This document shows, piece after piece, positions 51,106 to 58,673 of a DNA stretch of 64,000 nt. This stretch comes from Streptomyces sp. NBC_01485 (GTDB lineage Bacteria; Actinomycetota; Actinomycetes; Streptomycetales; Streptomycetaceae), in the NCBI RefSeq assembly GCF_036227125.1, contig NZ_CP109435.1, forward strand, positions 2,232,001 to 2,296,000, written 5' to 3'. The notes under the pieces are model-generated. The model made no database searches. It was not told where the DNA came from and saw nothing but the letters and a program-made list of their open reading frames with translations. Numbering within the stretch: position 1 is the stretch's first letter; the number at the start of each line of letters is the position of its first letter. Both the position numbers and the translations under genes were made by a program.

Positions 51106-53631
51106 GTGATCCCCCGTTACGACGCTCTCGACGTGCTGCCCGTGCGGGCCGCCCTGCCCGCTCTGAACGACGCGCTGGACGGGCACGGCGCCGCCGTCCT
51201 CGCCGCGCCGCCCGGCACCGGGAAGACGACGCTGGTGCCGCTCGCGCTGGCCGGGCTGCTGGGCGAGGGGCCCGCGCGGCGGGTGGTGGTGGCGGAGCCG
51301 CGGCGGATCGCGGCGCGGGCGGCGGCCCGGCGGATGGCGTGGCTGCTGGGCGAGAAGGCCGGGGAGAGCGTCGGGTACACCGTGCGCGGGGAGCGGGTCG
51401 TGGGGCGCCGCACGCGCGTGGAGGTCGTCACGACCGGTGTGCTGTTGCAGCGTCTCCAGCGCGACCAGGAGCTGGCGGGCGTCGACGTGGTGGTGCTGGA
51501 CGAGTGCCATGAGCGGCATCTCGACGCGGACACCTCGGCCGCCTTCCTGTGGGACGTGCGCGAGACGCTGCGGCCCGAGCTGCGGCTGGTGGCCGCGTCG
51601 GCGACGACGGACACGGCCGGGTGGGCGCGGCTGCTGGGCGGGGCGCCGGTGGTGGAGGCCCGGGGCCCCGCCTTCGACGTCGAGGTGGTCTGGGCGCCGC
51701 CGGCCCGTGCCGTGCGGCCGCCGCACGGGATGCGGGTGGATCCCGTGCTGCTGACCCATGTGGCGTCGGTGGTGCGGCGGGCGCTGGCCGAGCGGTCGGG
51801 GGACGTGCTGTGTTTCCTGCCGGGTGTCGGGGAGATCGCGCGGGTCGCGGGGCAGCTCGGGGAACTGGGCGGGGTGGATGTGCTCCAGGTGCACGGGCGG
51901 GCTCCGGCGGCCGTGCAGGACGCGGTGCTGGCGCCCGCCGCGCGGCGCCGGGTGGTGCTCGCGACCTCCGTGGCGGAGTCCTCGCTGACCGTGCCCGGGG
52001 TGCGGGTGGTCGTCGACTCGGGGCTGGCCCGGGAGCCGCGGGTGGACCACGCGCGCGGGCTGAGCGCGCTCGCGACGGTGCGGGCCTCGCAGGCGGCGGG
52101 ACGGCAGCGGGCGGGGCGGGCCGGGCGGGAGGCGCCGGGTGCGGTGTACCGGTGCTGGGCGGAGGCGGAGGATGCCCGTCTGGTGCCGTTCCCGGCTCCG
52201 GAGATCAAGGTGGCCGACCTGACCGCGTTCGCCCTCCAGGCGGCCTGCTGGGGCGATCCGGACGCCTCCGGACTGGCGTTGCTGGATCCGCCGCCGGGCG
52301 GGGCGATGGCGGCGGCTCGGTCGCTGCTGACGGCGATCGGCGCGGTGGACTCCGCCGGTCGGGCCACGGGACGGGGGGCGCGGCTGGCTCGGCTGGGGCT
52401 GCACCCCCGGCTGGGGCGGGCATTGCTGGACGGGGCCGCGCTGGTGGGGGTGGAGCGGGCCGTCGAGGTGGTCGCGCTGCTCAGCGAGGAGGCTCCGCGG
52501 GAGTACGGCGATGATCTGGCCGCCGCTCTGCGCAGTGCCCGGCGTGGGGGTGACGCCTACGGCGCGCGGTGGCGGGCGGAGGTTCGGCGGCTGCGGGCCG
52601 TCGTCTCCACGGACAAGTCCGACGCTCCCCCCAGTGGCTCCCTGCCGGTGGCCGTGGACGGCGAAGGCCTCGTGGGTCTCGTCGTCGCCCTCGCCTTCCC
52701 CGAGCGGATCGCGAGGCTCGACGGTGGTTCCTACCTCATGGTCTCCGGGACGCGGGCCGAGGTCCGGGAGGGCACCGGGCTGCGCGGTGCGCCCTGGCTC
52801 GCGGTCGCCGTCGCCGACCGGCCCGTCGGGAAGGGGCACGCGCGTGTGCAGCTCGCGGCGGTCGTGGACGAGGAGGTCGCCCGGCTCGCCGCCGGTGTGC
52901 TGCGCGACGAGCGCGACGAGGTGCACTGGGCCGACGGGGACGTCGTCGCGCGGCGCGTCGAGCGGCTGGGGGCCGTGGAGCTGGCGGTGCGGCCGCTGCG
53001 GGACGCCGACGCCGTCCTCGTACGCGGTGCGCTGCTCGAAGGGCTGGAGAGGGACGGGCTGGGGTTGCTGCGGTGGTCGCCCGAGGCGGGCGGGCTGCGG
53101 CAGCGGCTGGCCTTTGTGCGGCTGCGTCTCGGGGAGCCGTGGCCCGACGTCGGTGACGCGTCGCTCCACGCGCGCGTGGACGAGTGGCTGGAGCCCGAGC
53201 TGAGCCGCGCCCGGCGGCGGAGCGACCTCGGGCGGATCGATGCCGGGCAGGCGCTGGGGCGGCTGTTGCCCTGGCCCTCCGGGGAGGCGGGCCGGCTGGA
53301 CGAGCTGGCGCCGGAGCGGATCACCGTCCCGAGTGGGTCCAGGATCCGGATCGACTACGCCGACCCGCAGCAGCCGGTTCTCGCGGTGAAGTTGCAGGAG
53401 ATGTTCGGGTTGCAGGAGTCGCCGCGGGTGGCGGGGGTGCCGTTGCTCGTGCATCTGCTCTCGCCCGCCGGGCGGCCCGCGGCCGTCACCGCCGACCTCG
53501 CCTCCTTCTGGAAGGACGGCTACCAGGGGGTACGGGCGGAGTTGCGCGGCCGGTATCCGAAGCACCCCTGGCCCGAGGACCCGGCCGGCGCCGAGCCGAC
53601 CCGGTACACCAACGCGCGGCTCAGGCGCTGA
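51106..53631 (+). CDS. hrpB: ATP-dependent helicase HrpB
   Basis: An 841-residue DEAH/RHA-type helicase. Motif I is AAPPGTGKTT (residues 33-42), motif II VVLDECHERH, motif III AASATTD, and motif VI QAAGRQRAGRAGR. After the helicase core come the ratchet/winged-helix region and the HrpB C-terminal domain (RIRIDYADPQQPVLAVKLQEMFGLQESPRVAGVPLLVHLLSPAGRPAAVTADLASFWKDGYQGVRAELRGRYPKHPWPEDP), which ends all HrpB proteins. Thought to act on RNA or nucleic acid repair; its role in Streptomyces is unknown. GTG 51106 is the chosen start. The 3' end overlaps the convergent DUF3068 gene by 11 bp. Confidence 0.93.
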   Translation: MIPRYDALDVLPVRAALPALNDALDGHGAAVLAAPPGTGKTTLVPLALAGLLGEGPARRVVVAEPRRIAARAAARRMAWLLGEKAGESVGYTVRGERVVGRRTRVEVVTTGVLLQRLQRDQELAGVDVVVLDECHERHLDADTSAAFLWDVRETLRPELRLVAASATTDTAGWARLLGGAPVVEARGPAFDVEVVWAPPARAVRPPHGMRVDPVLLTHVASVVRRALAERSGDVLCFLPGVGEIARVAGQLGELGGVDVLQVHGRAPAAVQDAVLAPAARRRVVLATSVAESSLTVPGVRVVVDSGLAREPRVDHARGLSALATVRASQAAGRQRAGRAGREAPGAVYRCWAEAEDARLVPFPAPEIKVADLTAFALQAACWGDPDASGLALLDPPPGGAMAAARSLLTAIGAVDSAGRATGRGARLARLGLHPRLGRALLDGAALVGVERAVEVVALLSEEAPREYGDDLAAALRSARRGGDAYGARWRAEVRRLRAVVSTDKSDAPPSGSLPVAVDGEGLVGLVVALAFPERIARLDGGSYLMVSGTRAEVREGTGLRGAPWLAVAVADRPVGKGHARVQLAAVVDEEVARLAAGVLRDERDEVHWADGDVVARRVERLGAVELAVRPLRDADAVLVRGALLEGLERDGLGLLRWSPEAGGLRQRLAFVRLRLGEPWPDVGDASLHARVDEWLEPELSRARRRSDLGRIDAGQALGRLLPWPSGEAGRLDELAPERITVPSGSRIRIDYADPQQPVLAVKLQEMFGLQESPRVAGVPLLVHLLSPAGRPAAVTADLASFWKDGYQGVRAELRGRYPKHPWPEDPAGAEPTRYTNARLRR

Positions 53632-54616
53632 CCGGCTGCGGCTGGGCGGGTTCGGTGGGGGCGTCCGGCCGTGCCGGGCGGCGGGCGCGGGCCTCCAGGT
53701 AGAGGGAGAGGGACAGCAGCAGGGCGCCCAGCAGGAGGAAGCCCCAGGGCAGGTAGGACGTCAGGAGCAGGACCAGGGTGCGGTTGGACTCGACCACGGA
53801 CAGGGTGTGCTCGATGTAGTCCTCACGCATCTTCACGTGCCCGGCGAACGCGGTGACCTTCGCGCGGCCGCCGAGCAGGGATCCGCCGCGCAGTTCCTCC
53901 TGGTGGATCTCCTCGCCGTAGACGGGCGCTCCGGTGACCGGTTCGACCCAGAACTTGCGGACCGTGGTGTACCAGCGGGTGGTGCCGGTCTTGGCGACGG
54001 TCTCGGGGGTGATGCCGGCGACGGGCATCGTCCTGGGCAGGGCGACCTCGGTCCAGGGGACGGTCTGCTCGAAGTAGTAGACCTTGAGGCCGCGGAAGCT
54101 CTGGGTGCCCTTGTAGTGGATGGGGGCGCTGGTGCGGGTCTGCGCGTCGAAGTACTCGTAGTCCCGTTTCTGCGTCAGGAACGGCCACTTGAACTCGATG
54201 CCCGTCCGCCGGACCGGGTCGCCGTCGACCATCTCGCCGGTGGCGTGCACGGGTTCCTGGGTGTGGGCGTCGAAGATGTAGCGCTCGGGGACCTTGGAGA
54301 CCATCTTGCCGTCGGGGCCCTGGACGTAGGACAGGCCGTCCCACACGACGACGTCCCGGCCGGCCGTCTTCTCGATCTTCTCGGAGGCGGCCACGTCACC
54401 CTTGAGGGTCTGCACGATGGTGACCTTGGGGACCGTGCGGGCGGTCATGGTGCCGTAGTCGAGGAGGGTGGCGTTCTTCGCCTCCAGGACCATGGTCTGG
54501 TACTCGTTCGCGGGGATCTTGGCCAGGCGCGGGAAGGCGTACCAGCGCAGCAGCGGGGACAGCGCCGCGCAGAACACGGCGAGGGCGAGCAGGATCAGGC
54601 CGGCCTTGCGGCGCAT
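53621..54616 (-). CDS. DUF3068 membrane-anchored protein
   Basis: A 331-residue protein with an N-terminal membrane helix (GLILLALAVFCAALSPLL) and a C-terminal one (LVLLLTSYLPWGFLLLGALLLSLSLYL), placing a ~240-residue domain outside the cell. That domain is DUF3068: DYGTMTARTVPKVTIVQTLKGD, GIEFKWPFLTQKRDYEYFDAQTRTSAPIHYKGTQSFRGLKVYYFEQTVPWTEV, RKFWVEPVTGAPVYGEEIHQEEL. Relatives in mycolic-acid actinobacteria are linked to envelope or porin functions; the role here is unknown. A small SPW_0924 gene precedes it by 57 bp. Confidence 0.88.
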   Translation of the reverse strand: MRRKAGLILLALAVFCAALSPLLRWYAFPRLAKIPANEYQTMVLEAKNATLLDYGTMTARTVPKVTIVQTLKGDVAASEKIEKTAGRDVVVWDGLSYVQGPDGKMVSKVPERYIFDAHTQEPVHATGEMVDGDPVRRTGIEFKWPFLTQKRDYEYFDAQTRTSAPIHYKGTQSFRGLKVYYFEQTVPWTEVALPRTMPVAGITPETVAKTGTTRWYTTVRKFWVEPVTGAPVYGEEIHQEELRGGSLLGGRAKVTAFAGHVKMREDYIEHTLSVVESNRTLVLLLTSYLPWGFLLLGALLLSLSLYLEARARRPARPDAPTEPAQPQPVSA

Positions 54617-54673
54617 CTCGGCCTCCTTCGCGAGCGGACCGGGCGGACCGGGCCGACTGGACGGACCGGGCGG

Positions 54674-54808
54674 TCACGGGTGTGCGGGAACCGTCGTCAG
54701 CAGGGGCTTCGGGGAGGTCTTGCCGGTCGGTGCGCCCAGCGCGGTGAGCGTGAGGACCAGGGCGACCGCGACGGCGAGGCCGGTCGCGGCGGCGATCAGG
54801 GCACGCAT
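54674..54808 (-). CDS. SPW_0924-family small membrane or secreted peptide (44 aa)
   Basis: A 44-residue peptide, MRALIAAATGLAVAVALVLT then ALGAPTGKTSPKPLLTTVPAHP. It is one hydrophobic helix followed by a short Pro-rich tail, matching the SPW_0924 family of Streptomyces as I remember it. GGGAGG lies six bases before ATG 54808. It is upstream of the DUF3068 gene on the same strand, so the two may be co-transcribed. Function unknown. Confidence 0.75.
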   Translation of the reverse strand: MRALIAAATGLAVAVALVLTLTALGAPTGKTSPKPLLTTVPAHP

Positions 54809-54893
54809 ACGGGCCTCCCGTAGCTGACAGGTCGTCAGGTGCGGCACGGTAGCAACGCGCGGGCGAGATGAGAACACGTCGCACAACACGACG

Positions 54894-54924
54894 GCGGCGC
54901 CCCTCCGGGAGGAAGGGGCGCCGC
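54894..54924 (-). terminator. Hairpin terminator after the lytic transglycosylase
   Basis: Perfect 11-bp stem GCGGCGCCCCT / AGGGGCGCCGC with a 9-nt loop, 18 bp past the transglycosylase stop. Confidence 0.7.
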
Positions 54925-54941
54925 GGTCGTCGTCGTAAGGG

Positions 54942-56705
54942 TTACGGGGTGGGCGTCGCCGACTCCGACTCGCCGGGCGTGGGGCTCGGCGACGAGGACT
55001 CGGAGCCGGAGCCGGGGTCCGAGGCGGCCGCCGTGACGGTCAGTTCGAGCGTCAGGGTCGCGCCGCCCGTGGTGGTGATGCGGAGCAGGTAGGTGCCGGC
55101 GGTGGCGTCCGCGTACAGCTTGGGCAGTTGCAGCAGGCCGTTCGCGTCCGTCTGCAGGGCCAGGGTGCGGACGGGGTCGCCGGTCGCGGCGTCCTTGAAG
55201 TAGGGGCCCTTGTCGTTCGTGGTCGGGTCGTCGGCCGACTTGATCAGGGTGGCGGTGGCCGCGACCTTGTCCGCGACGGCGCCCTTGTACGTGGCCTTCA
55301 CCTCGACCTGGTCGGCGAACTCGCCGCCCACGGTGCAGGTCAGCGCGGTCTGGCCGGTGCGGGCGAGCGTGTCGGCGGCGCGGGCGGTGACGGTGGCCGC
55401 GTAGTCGAGGGGGGTGAGCGCGCGGCCGAGGACCGTGGCGCGGACGGTGAAGGCACCGGTCTTCTCGCCCGCCACGAGTGCGGGCGCGAGCGCGACGCCC
55501 TTGGCGTCGGTGGAGATCAAGGCGACGGTCTCGCCGCCGGTGAAGGCGGCGTCGGTGTCGCCGACGATGCTGAAGCGGATCCTGACCTTGGCGACGGACT
55601 TGCCGGCCGCCGTCTCCGCGCGGGCGCTGATCCGGTCGGTGTACGTGTCGCCCGCCATGGCGGTGACGCTCGCCGTGCCCGCGGCCTCGAGGTGGTCGAC
55701 CGTCTCGGTCGGCGTGGGGGCCGGCTTCGGGGGGGTCGGCTTGTCGGGCGGGCTCGGCACGCTCGGCACCGACGGCTTGGTGGGCTTCGTAGGCTTGCCA
55801 GGGGTGCTGGGCGTGGCGGGCGTCCACGGGGTGGACGGCGTAGTGGGCGTGGTGCTCGTGCCGTCGTCGCTGCGGTTGCCCGGGACGGAACCGGTGCCGT
55901 CGGCGACCTCGTGCGTGCCCTTGCGGTAGTACTCCAGCCACGACAGGACGGTGTTGAGGTAGTCCGTCGAGTTGTTGTAGCTGAGGATCGCGCTGCGCAT
56001 CCCGGACGTCGTCGACATGTCCCAGTCGTAGCGGCACAGGTAGTGGCCGGCGGCGAGCGCGGCGTCGTAGATGTTGTTGGGGTCCTTCTTGCCGTCGGCG
56101 TTGCCGTCGCGGCCCGCCCAGGCCCAGGTGGACGGGATGAACTGCATGGGGCCGACGGCGCGGTCGTGGGTGCTGTCGCCGTCGTAGGCGCCGTTGTCGG
56201 TGTCGCTGATGTTGGCGAAGCCCACGCCGTTGAGGACCGGGCCGAGGATCGGCGACACGGTCGTGCCGTCCGCGCTGACGTCGCCGCCGCGGGCCTGGCC
56301 CGACTCGACCTTGCCGATGGCGGCGAGGAGCTGCCAGGGCAGTTTGCAGCCCGGCTTGGACTGCGCCAGTTCCGTCTCGGCCTTCTTGTAGGCGTCCAGG
56401 ACGGTCGCGGGTATGCCGGCCTCGGCGGTGCCGGTGGCGGCCGGGGTGGTGGCGGAGCTCGCGCTCGGGGCGGGGTTCGGGCTGTTCAGCGGCGGCAGGT
56501 CCGTGTAGTACGGCGAGTTGCCGGTGGCGCTGTCACCCGTTCCGGTGCTTGGGTCGGCGGACGGGGTGTCGGCGGCGGTCTGTCTGCCGTGGCCGTCGGC
56601 CGTGACGTCCGGTGCCTGGGACGCGGCGAGAGCCGCGACCGCCAGTGCGGCCACGGTCGTGTTGACCGCTCCCTTGCGCAGTCTCGTGCCGAAATGCGCC
56701 GACAT
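54942..56705 (-). CDS. Secreted lytic transglycosylase with Ig-like C-terminal repeats
   Basis: A 587-residue exported protein. The signal region is KGAVNTTVAALAVAALAASQA. A Ser/Thr/Pro linker precedes the catalytic SLT domain at about residues 100-270: LPWQLLAAIGKVESGQ with the catalytic Glu in KVESG, then AVGPMQFIPSTWAWAGRDGN and DPNNIYDAALAAGHYLC, as in membrane-bound lytic transglycosylase B-like proteins. A Pro/Thr/Lys-rich segment (TPTTPSTPWTPATPSTPGKP) spans the wall, and two Ig/bacterial big-type beta domains follow (SVTAMAGDTYTDRISARAET onward). It cleaves peptidoglycan without hydrolysis during growth or sporulation. Confidence 0.9.
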   Translation of the reverse strand: MSAHFGTRLRKGAVNTTVAALAVAALAASQAPDVTADGHGRQTAADTPSADPSTGTGDSATGNSPYYTDLPPLNSPNPAPSASSATTPAATGTAEAGIPATVLDAYKKAETELAQSKPGCKLPWQLLAAIGKVESGQARGGDVSADGTTVSPILGPVLNGVGFANISDTDNGAYDGDSTHDRAVGPMQFIPSTWAWAGRDGNADGKKDPNNIYDAALAAGHYLCRYDWDMSTTSGMRSAILSYNNSTDYLNTVLSWLEYYRKGTHEVADGTGSVPGNRSDDGTSTTPTTPSTPWTPATPSTPGKPTKPTKPSVPSVPSPPDKPTPPKPAPTPTETVDHLEAAGTASVTAMAGDTYTDRISARAETAAGKSVAKVRIRFSIVGDTDAAFTGGETVALISTDAKGVALAPALVAGEKTGAFTVRATVLGRALTPLDYAATVTARAADTLARTGQTALTCTVGGEFADQVEVKATYKGAVADKVAATATLIKSADDPTTNDKGPYFKDAATGDPVRTLALQTDANGLLQLPKLYADATAGTYLLRITTTGGATLTLELTVTAAASDPGSGSESSSPSPTPGESESATPTP

Positions 56706-57056
56706 GAAGTGAAATCCTCCCGTGGACGCCGAACGCCCGTCTCTACGTCTGCACCCAGCCGTTACCGCTGATGTCGCTGTTACCGCTGATTGCCGTTGCC
56801 ACTGTTGTGACGGTCAACCCGCCCCGAAGGTTGCACTCGTGGGCGGTTTGCGTCGTTCCGTTCCCTTGTGCTAAGCGCTTTCCGGGGCACGGTGGCCCAG
56901 GCGACCCTACGACAACTTCTTTTGCACCGGCACCCGTTCGGGCGCCGTTTTCACGGGCCGGTCACGTGCCGTTCGGCCGGGAACCATGCCCGGCACACTG
57001 GACGTCGTCGATCACCGGGCCGGCCGGCCCGCCAACATCCGCCCCTGGGAGCCCCG
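56706..57056. other. Divergent control region of the transglycosylase and DUF4184 genes
   Basis: 351 bp without a gene. It has two copies of GTTACCGCTGAT (56761-56772 and 56779-56790). On the minus strand TTGACC-N17-GGCAAT (56818-56790 area) is a weak promoter candidate; on the plus strand TTGCGT-N17-CTAAGC (56847-56875 area) another. Cell-wall lytic genes in actinobacteria are often under a c-di-AMP (ydaO) riboswitch; its conserved segments were not found here by eye. Confidence 0.4.
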
Positions 57057-57938
57057 TTGCCGTTCACCCTGAGTCACGCCGCGGCCGTGCTGCCCGCCGT
57101 GCGCGCCGACGGAACCGGCCGCGGACCACTGGTGCCGGCCGTTCTCGTCGCGGGTTCGTTCGCTCCCGACATGACCTATTACGCGGCGAGTGTCCTGTCC
57201 GGGGCCATGGAGTTCGGCGACGTCACCCACTCCTTCGCCGGTGTGTTCACGGTCGACGTGCTCGTCGCCTGGGCGCTGGTGGGGCTGTGGCTGCTGGTGC
57301 GCGAGCCGCTGGTGGCGCTGCTGCCGCGGACCCGGCAGGGCCGGACGGCCGCCCTGACCCGCTGCGGAGCGCCACGCGCGCGTGTACGGCCGTCCGTAGT
57401 CCTGTGGTGGTACGTCTCGGCGGCGCTCGGCGCGCTGACGCACGTGGTGTGGGACGCGTTCACGCACCTCGACCGCTGGGGCATGCGGCTGTTCCCCGTC
57501 CTCGGCGAGCGGATCGCCGGCTCACCGCTGTACTGGTATCTGCAGTACGGCGGTTCGGCCGTGGCCGCGGTCGTGATCGCCGCGTTCCTGGCGTACGCGC
57601 TGCGCCGGGTGCCCGCCGGTGAGCCGCTGGGGGTCCCTGCGCTGTCGGCACGGGACCGGTGGTGGGCCGGTGCCGTGATCGGCGGCTGTGCGCTGGTCGC
57701 GGCGGTACGGCGGGCGACGCGGTGGTGGGGCTACTGGGGCGCGCGGGAGGCGAAGCCGTGGGAGCTCGTCCCGACGCTGTGCTTCGGGGCGGGCGCGGGG
57801 CTGGTGCTCGGGCTGCTGCTGTACGCCGTCGGCGTACGGCTGTGGCGTCCGGCCCGCCCGGCCGCCCGGGGTGTGTCCGCCGGGCGGCCGCAGCCGGAGG
57901 AGGTCAGCGGGGAGCGGAGCCGTCCGGGCGTTCGGTGA
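57057..57938 (+). CDS. DUF4184-family membrane protein
   Basis: A 293-residue membrane protein with about six segments. It begins LPFTLSHAAAVLPAV, the typical DUF4184 start, followed by VAGSFAPDMTYYA and AALGALTHVVWDAFTHLDRWGM; the His/Asp residues in LSHAA, APDM and THVVWDAFTH resemble the metal-dependent hydrolase layout of the YdjM/DUF457 membrane-bound families. Possibly a membrane phosphatase or hydrolase; no experimental role known. TTG 57057 has GGGAG five bases upstream and gives the family's exact N-terminus. Confidence 0.82.
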   Translation: MPFTLSHAAAVLPAVRADGTGRGPLVPAVLVAGSFAPDMTYYAASVLSGAMEFGDVTHSFAGVFTVDVLVAWALVGLWLLVREPLVALLPRTRQGRTAALTRCGAPRARVRPSVVLWWYVSAALGALTHVVWDAFTHLDRWGMRLFPVLGERIAGSPLYWYLQYGGSAVAAVVIAAFLAYALRRVPAGEPLGVPALSARDRWWAGAVIGGCALVAAVRRATRWWGYWGAREAKPWELVPTLCFGAGAGLVLGLLLYAVGVRLWRPARPAARGVSAGRPQPEEVSGERSRPGVR

Positions 57939-58368
57939 GGCGTGTCACGCTCGCGACGGAGACGGGGACGACCGGGAGGGCGGGGACGACCGGGAGGACG
58001 CGGATACGGCGGGCGGTACGGATACGGGGTCGGGGGAGCCGGCGGAGGGCGCCGAGGGCGAGGGCCAGGTAGCCGCGCACCGCCTCGGTCCACAGGCGCC
58101 AGGTGTCGCCCCGGAACACGAGCCGGAGAACGAACCGGGGGACGAGGTGGCCCAGCCGGGCGGCGACCGTACGGAAGAGCGTGCGGAGGGCCGTACGGAG
58201 GGCCGTGACAGGGCGGCTTCCCGGGATGCGGGGTGTGGCGGCGCCGGGTGCGAGGGCTGGGCGCGGTCGCGTCCAGGGAGCCGTGCCGGGGGCGAGCTGC
58301 GTGAGCGCGGTCGCCGTGGCGTGAACGCGTGCGGTGGCCGTCCGGCGGTGGTGCATGCGTATACCCAT
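57904..58368 (-). CDS. Possible hypothetical protein (154 aa), weakly supported
   Basis: A minus-strand frame starting MGIRMHHRRTATARVHATAT, Arg/Ala/Pro-rich, with a more protein-like centre (LFRTVAARLGHLVPRFVLRLVFRGDTWRLWTEAVRGYLALALGALRRL) that could be an amphipathic or membrane-associated helix. AGGA lies eight bases before the ATG. Its 3' end overlaps the DUF4184 gene. No family recognised, and the GC-rich repeats could give such a frame by chance. Confidence 0.35.
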   Translation of the reverse strand: MGIRMHHRRTATARVHATATALTQLAPGTAPWTRPRPALAPGAATPRIPGSRPVTALRTALRTLFRTVAARLGHLVPRFVLRLVFRGDTWRLWTEAVRGYLALALGALRRLPRPRIRTARRIRVLPVVPALPVVPVSVASVTRLTERPDGSAPR

Positions 58369-58507
58369 GGCGGCATCCTGGCGGGCGGGGCCGGGCAGAG
58401 GCCTGTTCTCGGGGGCCACGCGGGTGAGGGCCCTTCGGGGGATGACCGGGGGTGACGGACAACCCGGCGGAGGGGGCGGCTCATCTCGGGGTGCGGCGAG
58501 ACACGCG

Positions 58508-58541
58508 AAGGGGGCCCTGCCGTTCCCGACAGGGCCCCCTT
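58508..58541 (-). terminator. Hairpin terminator downstream of polA
   Basis: Perfect 12-bp stem AAGGGGGCCCTG / CAGGGCCCCCTT with a 10-nt loop. It lies beyond the tandem repeats, 130 bp past the polA stop on the minus strand, and could also serve the plus strand. Confidence 0.65.
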
Positions 58542-58542
58542 T

Positions 58543-58656
58543 CAGCAGGCCTGAGACACCACTTCCAGTAGGCCTGAAGTATCACGTCCAGCAGACCTGA
58601 GGATCACTTCCAGCAGACCTGAGGTGTCACTGTCAGCAGGCCTGAGGTGTCACTCC
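58543..58656. repeat. Five tandem copies of a ~23-bp repeat after polA
   Basis: Five contiguous units of 22-23 bp sharing CAG[CT]AG[GA]CCTGA[GA] at the start and TATCAC/TGTCAC in the second half, beginning at 58543, 58566, 58589, 58611 and 58634. The copies differ by a few bases, so the array is not recent. There are no spacers, so it is not a CRISPR. It occupies the gap between the polA stop and its terminator. Confidence 0.9.
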
Positions 58657-58673
58657 CGTCCCGCCGCCGGAGG

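Noticed and set aside
56706..56900. c-di-AMP (ydaO) riboswitch before the lytic transglycosylase
   Set aside because: Expected from the gene type, but the conserved segments could not be found by eye. A covariance search would decide.
58543..58656. CRISPR array
   Set aside because: The repeats are directly contiguous and diverged, with no spacers and no cas genes nearby.
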